From Parelaphostrongylus tenuis (Eukaryota; Nematoda; Chromadorea; Rhabditida; Metastrongylidae), in assembly GCA_019055375.1 (NCBI GenBank), contig JAHQIW010005317.1, positions 372,001 to 436,000 of the forward strand: a stretch of DNA of 64,000 nucleotides. The letters are read 5' to 3'. Both the position numbers and the translations under genes were made by a program. The notes below the pieces were generated by a model, which worked only from the letters and a program-made list of their open reading frames with translations, was not told the DNA's origin and did no database searches. Below, piece by piece: positions 13,001 to 25,200 of this stretch (positions are counted from its first letter, which is position 1; each line of letters starts with the position of its first letter).

Positions 13001-16000
13001 GTCCGTCACCTGGTCATCATCATTGCCCGCCTCAAATGCTTCTACGCACAAGACAATTTCCTGAGGTACGTTTATTTGAGAGAAATCTTCCCTATTTGGT
13101 AAAATTTTCCGAACTTGGCGTTTATGTTTCCTGTTTTCTTCAGCATACACGAAGCTGTTAATAGTTGACTCCATAGAATACAATATAGTGCAATAATAAA
13201 AGCTAACGTTTTGGCAGTTTTACCTTCATCAAAGTCTGAAGGAGTCAAATTGACATGCAGCCTACTTAGTCAAGCTTTTCAATAGACTAAATCAGATGGA
13301 ACTAATTATATATTGTTTAATCGCGTGGTAAACAGCTTCTTTTAACCATTGATAACTTTGTGTCTCGTCACCTAGAAAACACGGAATTATTTGATCGATC
13401 CGAGGTTAATTGATAGTCGACCCGGAAATTATTGATGTTTATTCTCCATTTTGTGTCTATTATTTTTCATTTTTTAAGCTATCATTTCTTCCGTTCTAAT
13501 GCCTACAATGTTCATGAGGATGTTATTCAGTAGTTTATCTTTCTCAATATTCGTTCTCCTCAACTAATAATAAACACTTGAAGTGAACAGTTTCGTCAAG
13601 TTTGTGGAGCAAAATGATCTGAATTCAGCAGTATAGTTCAGAATTATTAAAATGCCAAATGAGCACTGAAAAGAATGAAGGTTGATAGGTTTTATCCTGG
13701 AGAAAGTATTACAAAACAGGACTACTCATTGTTCATGAAAATAGTTATTAAATTTTTTTGCTTCTCCTGTTAACCAAAATTTTTACGAAATTTCATTGAT
13801 AGAAACAAAATCGCTCAGCAACTTTATCCTCGCATGAGAATTTCCACCACTGATTTTTGCACGTCAATTTTGTGGTTTCTGGAATCTAGAGGGGATGGAA
13901 AATAACAGTATTGTTCTTTCTTTTTTACCAACTGTCATTTCTGTGTTTTACGTTTCCTAGTGTCATTCCTATCTTTTCGTTTGTAATGAAATTGTGGAAA
14001 TCTTAGTTAATAAAAATTCATAAAAATTCACATACTCCATAAATCTACGGTGAAGGAAAACTGGGATAGCATAATTTTGTGGACTTCATATCTTCTACGT
14101 ATACTTTCATTTAGCAAATTTGAGCACTGAGATCAACATCTTCTTTATGATTTCATTTTGATTAGACTCCAGTGGTTGCCATTTCAATAAATTGCCTTCA
14201 AAAGCTTCTAGCACTGGTTTTCAGAATCGTTACTACTTATTTTTGTAGTCACACTTTTCTTGTAGAAAAATATAGCAAAAGAATGGCAAGAACCTTTCTC
14301 GAAAGTGTCATTAGAGGTGTGTTCAACACTCAGAAACGAGGCAATATCCCTGGAGTCTAGCTGACCAGAAAAATCCGATAATGTTGAGTGATATACAGCA
14401 CTTTCAGCCTCAGACGGGAGTCAAACCCGCACTTCACTAATTCCGAAAGAATAAAGTGCAAGTCCAATTCCCGTGTAAGGTCCAAAGTCTTGTCTATCAC
14501 TCAACATTATCGGATATCGAAAAGTACGAAGTTGATAAAATGGCTAACGTTCCGACACGTTTTCGGCTTCTTCAAAGCCGCTTGGTCCGAGCCGGCGCTT
14601 CACAGTCGTTCGTTCGTTCCCGTCGTACACTTCCTTGTTGGCCGAGTCGGATCTTCTTCGAAGCAGTCACGCTGCAGTGCTCCTTTTAGACAGGATGTTG
14701 TTTATGATACTAATTGTTCACTGATGACATTTTGTTTTTCAACGATTCATCCTAAGCAGTCGGTATTGTTTGATAGCATTCAACGTTATGATAAATCGCA
14801 AACCGACTTTGCTTCACGTGGAAGATGAATTGAGCGTTAAGACACAAAATATCACTAGTGATCAATGAGTATCATCAACAATCAACCTGTATAAAAAGAG
14901 TATTGCCGGGTGATTTGAACGGTGATTTCGAAGAAGATCCGATTTGAAGAATAAATAAGGCCATAACTCAACGACTCTAGGACATCGGCTCGGATCAAGC
15001 ACTTCTGAAGATGATGAAACGCGTGCAAACATTAGCTAAATAAATACGTTTTTTTACTAAATTCGTACTTTTCGCTCCTCCATGAAAGAATATGAGATCA
15101 ATTGGTAATGCCGAAGTTAGAGGAAAATTGGTTTCCAAATACTCGCATATAAATTTTTTATATTATACCACTGCTAGCTATACAAAGCGATTGACTAGAA
15201 AAATTCTGATGGTTTTTCTCCCATAAGTACCTTATCGAGCTCTTCTAAAGTAGACGCGAGGCCTGTTTTTTGTAGACGACCCTAATGTATGTCCCGTTTA
15301 CCTTATTGTCACTTAACTACTCATTTCTTCCAAATCATGTACAATTCACAGATGATCACGAATTTGCGAATGTCATTAATCAATCTCGTATGGATTGGAG
15401 CCAGGCAACTCAGTCACTAAATCCTTCAACGTCTTCTTGCATGTTCATCTGATCTGCACTCAAGCTCCGGTGGGGCCACAGAGGCCCAAAACTAACCGTT
15501 GTCTATGTCTGACATAAAGGACATTTATGGGTTACGGTACACAGTTGAACTGGTATCTTCTTTACCATCGCATCTTAGAAACTTCCAGATAGATGAGTTG
15601 TCACTTATTTGCCTAAGTGGAAACTGAACAACCCCCTTATCGATTTCTACTCCTCGTTGTTCTTCAGCTTGAAATCCGCGTATTTATAGAGCTATAAAGA
15701 GCAACAAAGCTTACGACGACGAAGATTCCTCGTCGAAAAAGCGCTATAAAAGTAGTGTTCAGTGCCATGTCTATTAAGTCCTTTAGTCCATAATCAAGAG
15801 CTAGAAATCCTTCTAAAACATTAGTCGAAGTCGGTGATGTTTTCTTTTTGGCGGTTTCCATTAGCTCCTCCACAAATCTATTTTTGTTCAACAATTACGA
15901 ATGAGAAATTCTATTAGTGCTTTTTTGAGCAATTAGCACCAGAATCCAGCAGGATTGACAGCGAATTTATGGCTGGTAATTCTTGCGATTGTTTCAACCA

Positions 16001-19000
16001 GTATGACAGATCGAATTCCTCTGATTCACATGCTAGTGCTGACGATTCGTGGGGAAAAAAAAATTTGGTACAATTCTGTCATTTCAATACATTTTTCGGT
16101 TTGAGGATGCCTGTTCCATCCCTACTTTTCTCTTAATCCTTTCTCCATTTTTTTAGAGATTTGGCAGTCATACAATAACTCAGATATCAGCGATTTTAAT
16201 AATGTACGTGTCTGAAAAGACTCTCCTAATACGCTGTGGCAGCGAAAACAAGATCTCGTTTCACATTCAGCATGTTTTTTGTTGCACAGCTTTCTTCTAC
16301 ATTTTCAGTGCCACTCGTTAGTTTAGATCTCGACGATTTTAATTGTGCATTTATTTCGTGAAAAGCTTTTTATTGCGTTATAACAGAGGAAACAAAATTT
16401 GATTCATACTCGGCACGCACTTTTTGCTGCAGCTAAATTTATGGATGGTCTTCAAACAGGTTTCTGATAGTTTTTGGTAGTATCTAGATACTTCTGAAGC
16501 TTAATTTGGTTTTCCGAAAAGGTCTTTGTAAAGCGATAGAGGAGCGAAGAGAAAACCCGTGGAAGATTAGGACAACGTTTTTTGTTTTGCAATCTCAATA
16601 CGATTAACCTGAAAATTCCAAGGAAACGGAGGAAAAGTATTAGATAGATAACGAAAAGACGTAAGAAATTGCTCGCCGAGTGTACTCAGTTTCATTTTCG
16701 TTGCTAGAACGGTGTTTTCAGAAAATAGGTAGATTATCAAGACTGCCAAAATTCGTTCCATTAAATATCTATTCAAAATTTGGGAAAAAGCAGAAAAAGC
16801 TTTGTCAAGGCTGCAAATGGCTCAAAATAACAGAATACTAAAAGTTTTCTTTTTGAGATTTACATGAAAGCGACATTCAACATCCAATTAGCAGTAAGGG
16901 AAAAGACGGAAATTTCAAAGTTACGACAGAGTTTCAGACCGCAAACTTCTATAGATAACAGTTCGTGAACAATGAAATGAATTGGAGAAGTACTGGGATC
17001 TGTTTCAATCAGCCTTTGAGGCACTGACTTAGTATCTTAGTAATCGATGTTCTATCGCATGTGACATTTCCTCAGTTATCTCATTCTTCCTTATACTCTG
17101 CTGTTAACGACGATGAAGATAAGGATAATTAGGATGAGACAGATTTTAGTTCATCCAATAGGTCTTTGTGAAAGCTTACTTTTAGCAAAAATCAACTGAA
17201 CACCTTTGGAAGAAGAAACTACAATAAATAATAGCATATTGTTTTCTCTTTTCAGATTAGTTTCTTCTGATAGTTTAGTACATACCATGAGTGGATGTAT
17301 GCATTTTATTCGCGCTAACCTTTCGACGTTTTCAATTTCTTCACGACCGTTGATTTGAGTTAATTGTCCAAAGTCGTTCGTCCTCGTTGTGGTTTTCGCC
17401 TTTGTTGTCAATCAGATTAAACCATGTTTGATCGGAATTTCAGCGAAAAAAATTCATATATTAAACTCGTGTAATGTGCCAAATAAGAAAAGAAGCTATC
17501 GTTGATAGTCTATGTCGAAGTTGAAGAAAAGTCGCTTTACAAAGTCTTTTCGACCTTCTTCGTCAAGTTAGCCATCACTAATCTCAAAGTGAGCCTGTGT
17601 TCACAGAGTAGCAAGGAAGGTACCCTGCGAATAATGCCAACGTTTCATCACTGAAATGGGCCAGAAACAGACGATCGAGGTTTTTTGCTCCTTAATTTTT
17701 TTTTGTAGCTGCCAATTAATGACATACCTTATGGAAGATTCTATTGGAAGCTATAATAAATAGTGTTTGTTCGTTATCATCCGAATGAAGTTTTGCCTTA
17801 GAAGGAGATGAAAAAGATGATGTGTAAGCCTTCAAGTATCGCTTTGCCGACGCAAGGCTGGTAACAGTCGTAGTAATAGTAATAAATAGCTGACGTTTCT
17901 GCGACATCGCCTTTTTCAGAGCCCGGACGTACGATGTGTAAGACTATTAAAAGAATCGGAGATTTGGGACAACGTCAGGTCCAGGCACTGAAGAAGGCGA
18001 AGTCGCCGAAAAGTCTGCCATTCAACTGCTATGACTACTATTGGTACAACTACTACTATTACGAACCTCTCGTCGGCTGAGCATGATACGTCTTTATAAT
18101 TTACATAAACTAATTTTTATTGATGAGGTTTGGACAAAGCCGGTCTTTTGAAAACAAGATGATAATAAAAACTTGGCAAAACAGGCAAAAATTACCAGTA
18201 GAGGTCTTTTTCCTTTGTGGTTTCGAAAAATAATGATCATAAAATTTTCATTAATCCAGCTATTCACTGTTTTTTTATAAAAGAGAAAAAAGAGAATGAT
18301 AAATACAACACTGTATCAACACCACACTGACAGAACGATTAAACTAATTTTGCTTTCCTCAGTACCAAATTTTCCTCACAAAATTGTTATATTATTTCGC
18401 TTCTTCTATTCAGGTTAAAGACTTTCAAAAGTTGTTTATAAAAATTTTTCACATTCTATTTGTTTTATTCTGATTTTTATAGTGGCTTCATAGATCATTA
18501 GAAGGATGCTGCATCGGAAGTATCAACGTTTTTTTTCTATAAGATATTTTGTATTACTTTGCACATATGCAGATGCAATGACGTTTTTTGACTCATATCT
18601 CCAAATACCTTCCAAAATAAGTTAATTTCAACTCGAAAATTAAAAACCGAAGGAAGAATCGAACTTTTTATGGCTGACAGTAAGACATTTTTGTTTAGTT
18701 TCAGTGATTAGAGTTTCCTTGCTTGTATCTCTACACGTAAATAGAGCTCCTTAGCCAACAGGAGGTCCCTTTCCTAAGTGCGTTTGTAATTTTTTCTTAT
18801 ACATGGGATTTCTCCTGCTTACCAACCATTTTACAACGATTTTTAATCGCCAATGAAGGGCAATTGAAAAAAAAAAACAAGCAGCGGTCGTTTCATTATG
18901 GTCTTGATTGTGAGCACAATATACCGTCGAGTCCGGTCCTATTAACAGAGCTGTTTGTGAAGCATGACGACGTTAAGCTATTCTGAACCATGTTCAAGGA

Positions 19001-19241
19001 CGAATTTTCCGCTGGTTTTTTCGAGTTCCTACTAGCTGGTTGTTTTTTTTTCCATTTATCTGCTTGTTTATGTGTGTTTGTACGCATGTATGTATACCTG
19101 TATCCATGTGTGTGTTTGTATACATATGTGAATGCGTGTGTCTGTGTATGTATGAGTGCATCTATGTGTGTGTATATCTGTATATATGCATGTGTGTGCG
19201 TACGTGCGCATTTGTGCGTACGGACATGTATATCCGTCTTT

Positions 19242-19282
<41 letters not shown>

Positions 19283-22200
19283 ATTTACATGTCTATACAT
19301 GAGCTTATACACATATGTGTATGTGACTGCATGTGTACATGAATGCATAAGTACATCAGCGTCGGATCAGCTGTCTGTGTCCATGGATCGACCTGGTCGC
19401 ACGACTGGGTGGATGACCTTTCGCCATTTGCGATACATCGACTTTTCCTACAATACTACGAGTACTACACTTTCCGCTATTCCGAATCATTCTGTAAATC
19501 TCTTAAATTTCGCCATGATAAAATATAGTGAATTTGAACTTATTCATCGAATTAAGTCATAGTTATGTTGCTTTTTTCTGCACGCTGTTTGCTTACTAGT
19601 CAATTTTGGTACCCAATTAGTTTATTTTATCTGTTACAAAGTCTTTGAATCTACTTATTAGTTTGTCTATAAAATCCCTGATGAAAAGCTCTAGTAGACT
19701 TCTACAACTTCGCGGCATACTTTTATATCCAGAAAGAAGCCTATTAATTTTGGAACAATCTGGATTTTCAAGTATTATTGAGGCAAAAAATTTGAAGGCA
19801 TTGGTGGACATTACTTATGCTCATTATGTCCTTCGCTTCGGTCAGTTCAGTTCTACCCATATGAGGGTTTATTTTAGGTAGCCGGCATCTACGGTTACGA
19901 AGAGCAGCCGGCATTACGGCGTTTCACTCGCTACACCCATTCGATGATGGAAACACCGCCATCGGCACCATCATCAGCGCCACAACCACCACCACCACCG
20001 CCGCCACCACCGCCACCACCACCACCATCGTCGACGGCGTTCTCAAAAGGGTGAGCCATAACGACAATAATGACGGCGACATGCCGTTTATCGTCATAAA
20101 GGGCACCGAGCGTCATTCGAGGTCAATTGTGACATTTTTAGTTTGAAAAAGGCCTCGTTCTTCAGCGGAAATTGGACGTTTCGTGATCGAAAGCAAATAC
20201 GACCAGGTGTAATGCCATCTGAAGGAGTCAAGAAGTATCCGTCAACTTTGTTTACGAGATTTTTTCCTATTTCACATTTTGATCCGATCTGTAGATATTA
20301 CGATGCCGATTGTTCACTGATAGTTATCATTTTTATCGTTGAATCATATCGCCTAATCAGTAATGACGAATCAAAAGTCACTTTGAACAAGAATAGACCT
20401 CAGGAAAAAACTTTGGTCTGAATTAGCTCCGCTTGAAAATGTGAGTAATGAGAAATTTCTCGTCACTTATCACGTAATTGTATTTGTTAAAAAAAGGTGA
20501 AAGATGATTGTATCAATAATTGGTCAAAAATAACCAGAAGACAGCTGCTTTGTTGTCCCATAGGGAATAATTACTGAAAAGTGAAGATTGTACCTATCAC
20601 ATCAAGTCCTCTTCCTTCATTATTTTTGGGTACAAGCTAAGTTTGAGTAAAAACACTCACATCGTAGGATAGTAGATCCTCTCCAGGTCAATATATAGAT
20701 CAACTGTGCTTCTACGGCACCAAAAATGTAGTCAAATGCATGGCAGATCTCTAATATAATTTTCTTAACGCTTTACTCTTTAGTTTTTCATCATTTAGGG
20801 ACGATCGTCCAGTGAGCATGAACTTAGAGGCACGCAGCGGACGTAGCAAGAGCGAGACAGCAGTACCGCGTCAATCCGATATTCGAATTCCGGTTAAGAT
20901 TCAGAGGACAGTGGAAGAAGACCCGAAAAGCTTAAGACATATGACGCCTGAATCAACAAACGTCTTTGCGAGTTCGTTTTACTTAACTGTACTTTTTATT
21001 CCTGATGTTTCGTTGAAAATTTGCTATCTGAAAAGAAGCACTGCTAAGTGTATTATAATTTGAGCATTTCTTTATACTCTCACCTTGGCGTGCATTTATA
21101 CTAGTCGCAGTTTTTCTTGGTGGTTTATCTTGGTGCACAAAAAATTTTTCCTTATGTTTTGTAATCGATTGGTAGCTTACGATATGGAGATTCTGCGGCA
21201 TACGTCGTTCGTAGAAAAAGGTCTTCTTAGTGGTTTCCCATTTGATTTTTTACATAAATCTTGTTTCAGAAGAAATCATTCTGAAGGCAGGAGACTATTG
21301 GTGCTGAAAAGATTGTATAGAGTAAAGATTGTAACTAGTGATATGGACAGAAACGCCAGTGAATTGGTACTGAATTTAATACTTGTGCTGGGTTTGTCGC
21401 CATGATATGATAATAGGTAATTGAAGAGACTTGTTCAAAGTGGATTGGTCCTAAAGTGAGCGTTTATCAAAGTGATTTTACAAAGTAATTTTGTTTCTTT
21501 TGGTGACGAGATTTGTTGCAATAAATCAAGGTGCAACTCAATAAGAAGACAGCATTTCGTGGGGCAGTTGGGTTTACATTTTCTCAAACTTTTTGATTAA
21601 TCGACGGCTCATTGAACTTAGATGTAAAATCACAACTGGCCCAGAAAAAGCTGTCCTTTCAGTAGGTTCTCACTCGATACTTGCAGCAACCATCGTTGCA
21701 AAGAAGAACAAAATTGATTCTCACAGTTAGCATCTACATGATTTGAATTAGCGAGTACTTGAAGCACTTTAGGGAAGACTATCCACCGAAATTGGAAATC
21801 GAAAAATGTGTGATTTTTCTAGATCAAGCTGCCAAAATTTTGATAAATAGTGGCTAGAAAGGAGGACAAGAGTGTTTCAGAAAAACTTGAGTATTCAGCC
21901 GAGCGACAATTATTTCTTCTTCCGCTTCGCAAACCATTGCCAACTAAATCACCAATCCTAGAAGAATCACGAAAAGCTGATTGTTAAGTCGGAAAGCGAA
22001 CTGATCTAACCATTGCCGTTATTGCGCTCATCCATCAAGCAAATTCACTATTGAAAAAGAGGCGATCGTAGAATTTTGATCAGGAAAACATCAGTTGTTA
22101 TCAAGACTACATTTTCGTTCTTTTTCTAGTGGTTGTTTATATTAGAAGCCATCTGTCGTAATTGAAAAGTTAAATGATATTCCCATTAGTTCGAGCAAAC

Positions 22201-25200
22201 CGTTAAATGCCGTTATTTTCAAATACGGATTTATATGAGATACTGACTTTTTAATGATACCACATTGCTTTACAATAGAGATTCAAAGCTTTTTCTTGAA
22301 AACTTCTTAGGTTTCACAATAAAGATTTTTACAAATTTTAGCAAGTGTCGTAGTCGATGATGCAGCTACAGTATTACGGCCGAAAAAGGAACAGAATATA
22401 GAAACAAACAACAATCGTTACAGTTATACCTCCAGGTAAAGATAAATATCTTAATACTTTCTAATCTGTGAATTGCTCAACTTCTAAGTTTTAATTATCG
22501 TTTCAAGCAATCAATAGGTAGGAAGTGACTCGGTAGGGTAACGAATGAGCTCATCGTGGTAATTGGTTGTTGGTCGTTTTCCCTCGAAAATAAAAGTTCA
22601 CAGTGTTATACTCTTGCCTTCAATTTTATTTGATTCATTTTGACTTTGTATTCTGTTCTGACCGCTTTTTGAACTTCCAACAAGGAAACCGAACCTTAGT
22701 TAATTTTATGGTAATGATCTCTCTTCATTGTAGTCTTGAATGGAAAACGGGAATACTAGCGTTACTTTATTTTATTTTTATTTTATAGCGTAGCTTTATA
22801 ATCCCATCGCTAATTCAACTTTACTCCTACCTAATTACATGCTTTTAAGTAACCAATTGCGAAAAAGCTGTCCGGATCTCGAAGTAGCCACCGCTTTGCC
22901 GCCATCGTCTGATAACCGTTGTCAACGAAAACGAAATCGACGAGCTAAAGAGAAAATGAAGGAAGCGTGTTGGAGAAGGAAACCAGTTGAGGTCAGAATT
23001 TATTCTCTTATTCTTTCGCTTTCGTTGTTTCTCTTTTTTGAGATTTCAGTTGTTTTTCATAGTTTCTATACTAAGTATTGCGTTGTAAATGTCAAAGTCA
23101 GAACAGTACCGAGTTTTGGAAATAAATACAGTATTGAAATTTTGGAATTTAGATTTGAAAAGCAAAAGCAATAAAATGCCAATTGTCAAGTTTTCTTAAT
23201 TTGAACACGTATCCGGAAATTCGAAAGACTGCCTAAATTCTGATCTGTTGTCTTCTTCCATTCTGTTCCAACTCAGTATCAACATCTACAATTCTTAACA
23301 GTAATGGAAAAAATCAGCCGCGTAAAGGCAGTTGAAAAGAAAAATTAGTGTTTTTATGAGCTTGGAACATTTTCTAAGCCAGAATAATGTTACATACCAA
23401 TAATTAATGAAAACTATGCTTTGCTCAAGTGATGAAATCAGCATAGCTAAAATTCTTTTCGGGAGATACTTGATACTTCGGGAGATCGTCTATAATCTTC
23501 TCTCCAATCACCTCGTTCTAATGGCTTCAAAAGACGTCTTTTGATGGGAATCTGTCGTTTTAGTGTAAAATGTTGCCACAATTCGCAATACAAGCGATCA
23601 AACTATGGAGAAGACCATTTCCGAATGTAATCGTTTATAACCACACCTCTATCTCGAGTGCTTTGTTTAGACCACGCTCAAATTTAATCTTGTAATCTTT
23701 TATATTATTTTTTTGATATCTCTCTATGGTACTGTCTGCTCAAATCTGATTTTTTATATCTCTTTCTGTGGTACTGTTTGCTGAAATCTATTTTTAGTGC
23801 CATGAAAGTAGATTAATATCATTCCCTGGAAGAATTCGTAGAAAGGAAAGAAATAATTTGATTCGTGTTTTGTTATAGGAATGGGCTCTCGACGATGTGT
23901 TGCTTTGGCTTCAAGCATGTAATCTGGACGATGTTGCTTCGCTACTTATCGGATATGATCTCAGAGGGACTGATCTCTTGTCGTGGGATCACCAGTGTCT
24001 CTGTAAGTTTGATGGGAGAATGGTTTCTGTGTTACTACTAATAGCATCGGGGCGAGTTTTTATATGTAGTTCATGCGAAATCATCTGCAGTATCATTTAT
24101 GATTCGGTAAGCTAATACTTTGTATTCGCACGTGCCCTTTCGACATTGTTGCGAGAAAAGTTATATATTGGATGCTTCATCTCATGAACAACTAAGTTTC
24201 TCATCGATTCTGATAGCAAAACTTCAACGGAGGCGCCTGATGAACCTCGATCTCGAATTGTTACGAGCGCTATTGAAGTGCTCGAATGCAAAATGCCGTT
24301 GAAGGCTTGAATTCCCGGTGCTCTGAGGGGCATTTAGTGGCCGGCAGCAAATTTATTTGTCAAAGTTTGCACTAGAATCTACCAGTGACAATACCTGAGA
24401 CGCCAACAGTGACTATGTTTTTATAATTCTGGCAGATTTTTGCTTTAAATGTTTGTAGCTGCGAGTTTTCTCCTAGTGAAATCAGCAGCATGGATGAATT
24501 ATCATGGTGATAGAAGAACGGGACAAGTTTTACGCATCTGTGAACTAATTTTCGTAAACCCCTAAAGAACGACTTGTACCAGCTGAGGTGTATGGATGTT
24601 TAAAGGCCTTTTTCGCTGGACAAAGCGAAACTTTTTTCCTAAACACTTGGTAATTATTCGAAAGCTTACAGCTTTGCAATTTCAGCATGTTTAGCCTTTA
24701 AAAAGCCTTTTTATCACGTTGTAGCAGCAAAAATAAATGTTGCTTCACACTCAGTTTGCTTTATTTGCTCGACTGAGGCTTCTATAAGGCTTTTCGCCGA
24801 ACGCTTACTAGTCATTCGATAGCCCAAATTTCGACAATGCTATAGTTGTTTTTGAAAGGTTATCATAGAACGCTGTAAGAGCGAAAAGAAGACTATGTTT
24901 CGCACTCGAGTTTTTACCGCACAGAAAAGTTATCTATGGGCAAAAAACATATGGCCGTTTAGAGAATATCATGGGGTATCAGAGTAGCATAAAGAACTCA
25001 AGTTCTACTCTTCAAATGGAGAAAAAGCCCTTATTTATTAACGAAAATCGCGCGCCTCTTGAGAGCTGCGCTGTGTGGTCGATCAACTGCCGCCCCTGAT
25101 GGTTTAAATTACAGCTCAACTCGGTGTGATGAGTGCGTCGATTCGTGATAAAATTCTCGAGGAGTTAGCGGCAATTCGAGAAACGAGGTCCAGAAGATAT

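Larger units (their letters stand above)
13066..19877. other. Gene A intron 2
   Basis: A 6.8-kb intron holding foldback family copies (14.5-15.05 kb), a SINE fragment (14.37-14.51 kb), candidate reverse-strand exons (15.72-15.88 and 16.6-16.75 kb), a hammerhead-like core (17,988) and a 300-bp alternating purine-pyrimidine tract (19.06-19.37 kb). Other stretches show nothing recognisable. Confidence 0.5.

Noticed and set aside
14388..14828. 146-codon + ORF
   Set aside because: Runs through a SINE fragment and a foldback arm; a second frame is open over the same bases.
18896..19562. Long ORFs on both strands, up to 190 codons
   Set aside because: They translate the TG/TA simple-sequence tract (Cys/Val/Tyr or His/Thr repeats); low complexity keeps several frames open at once.
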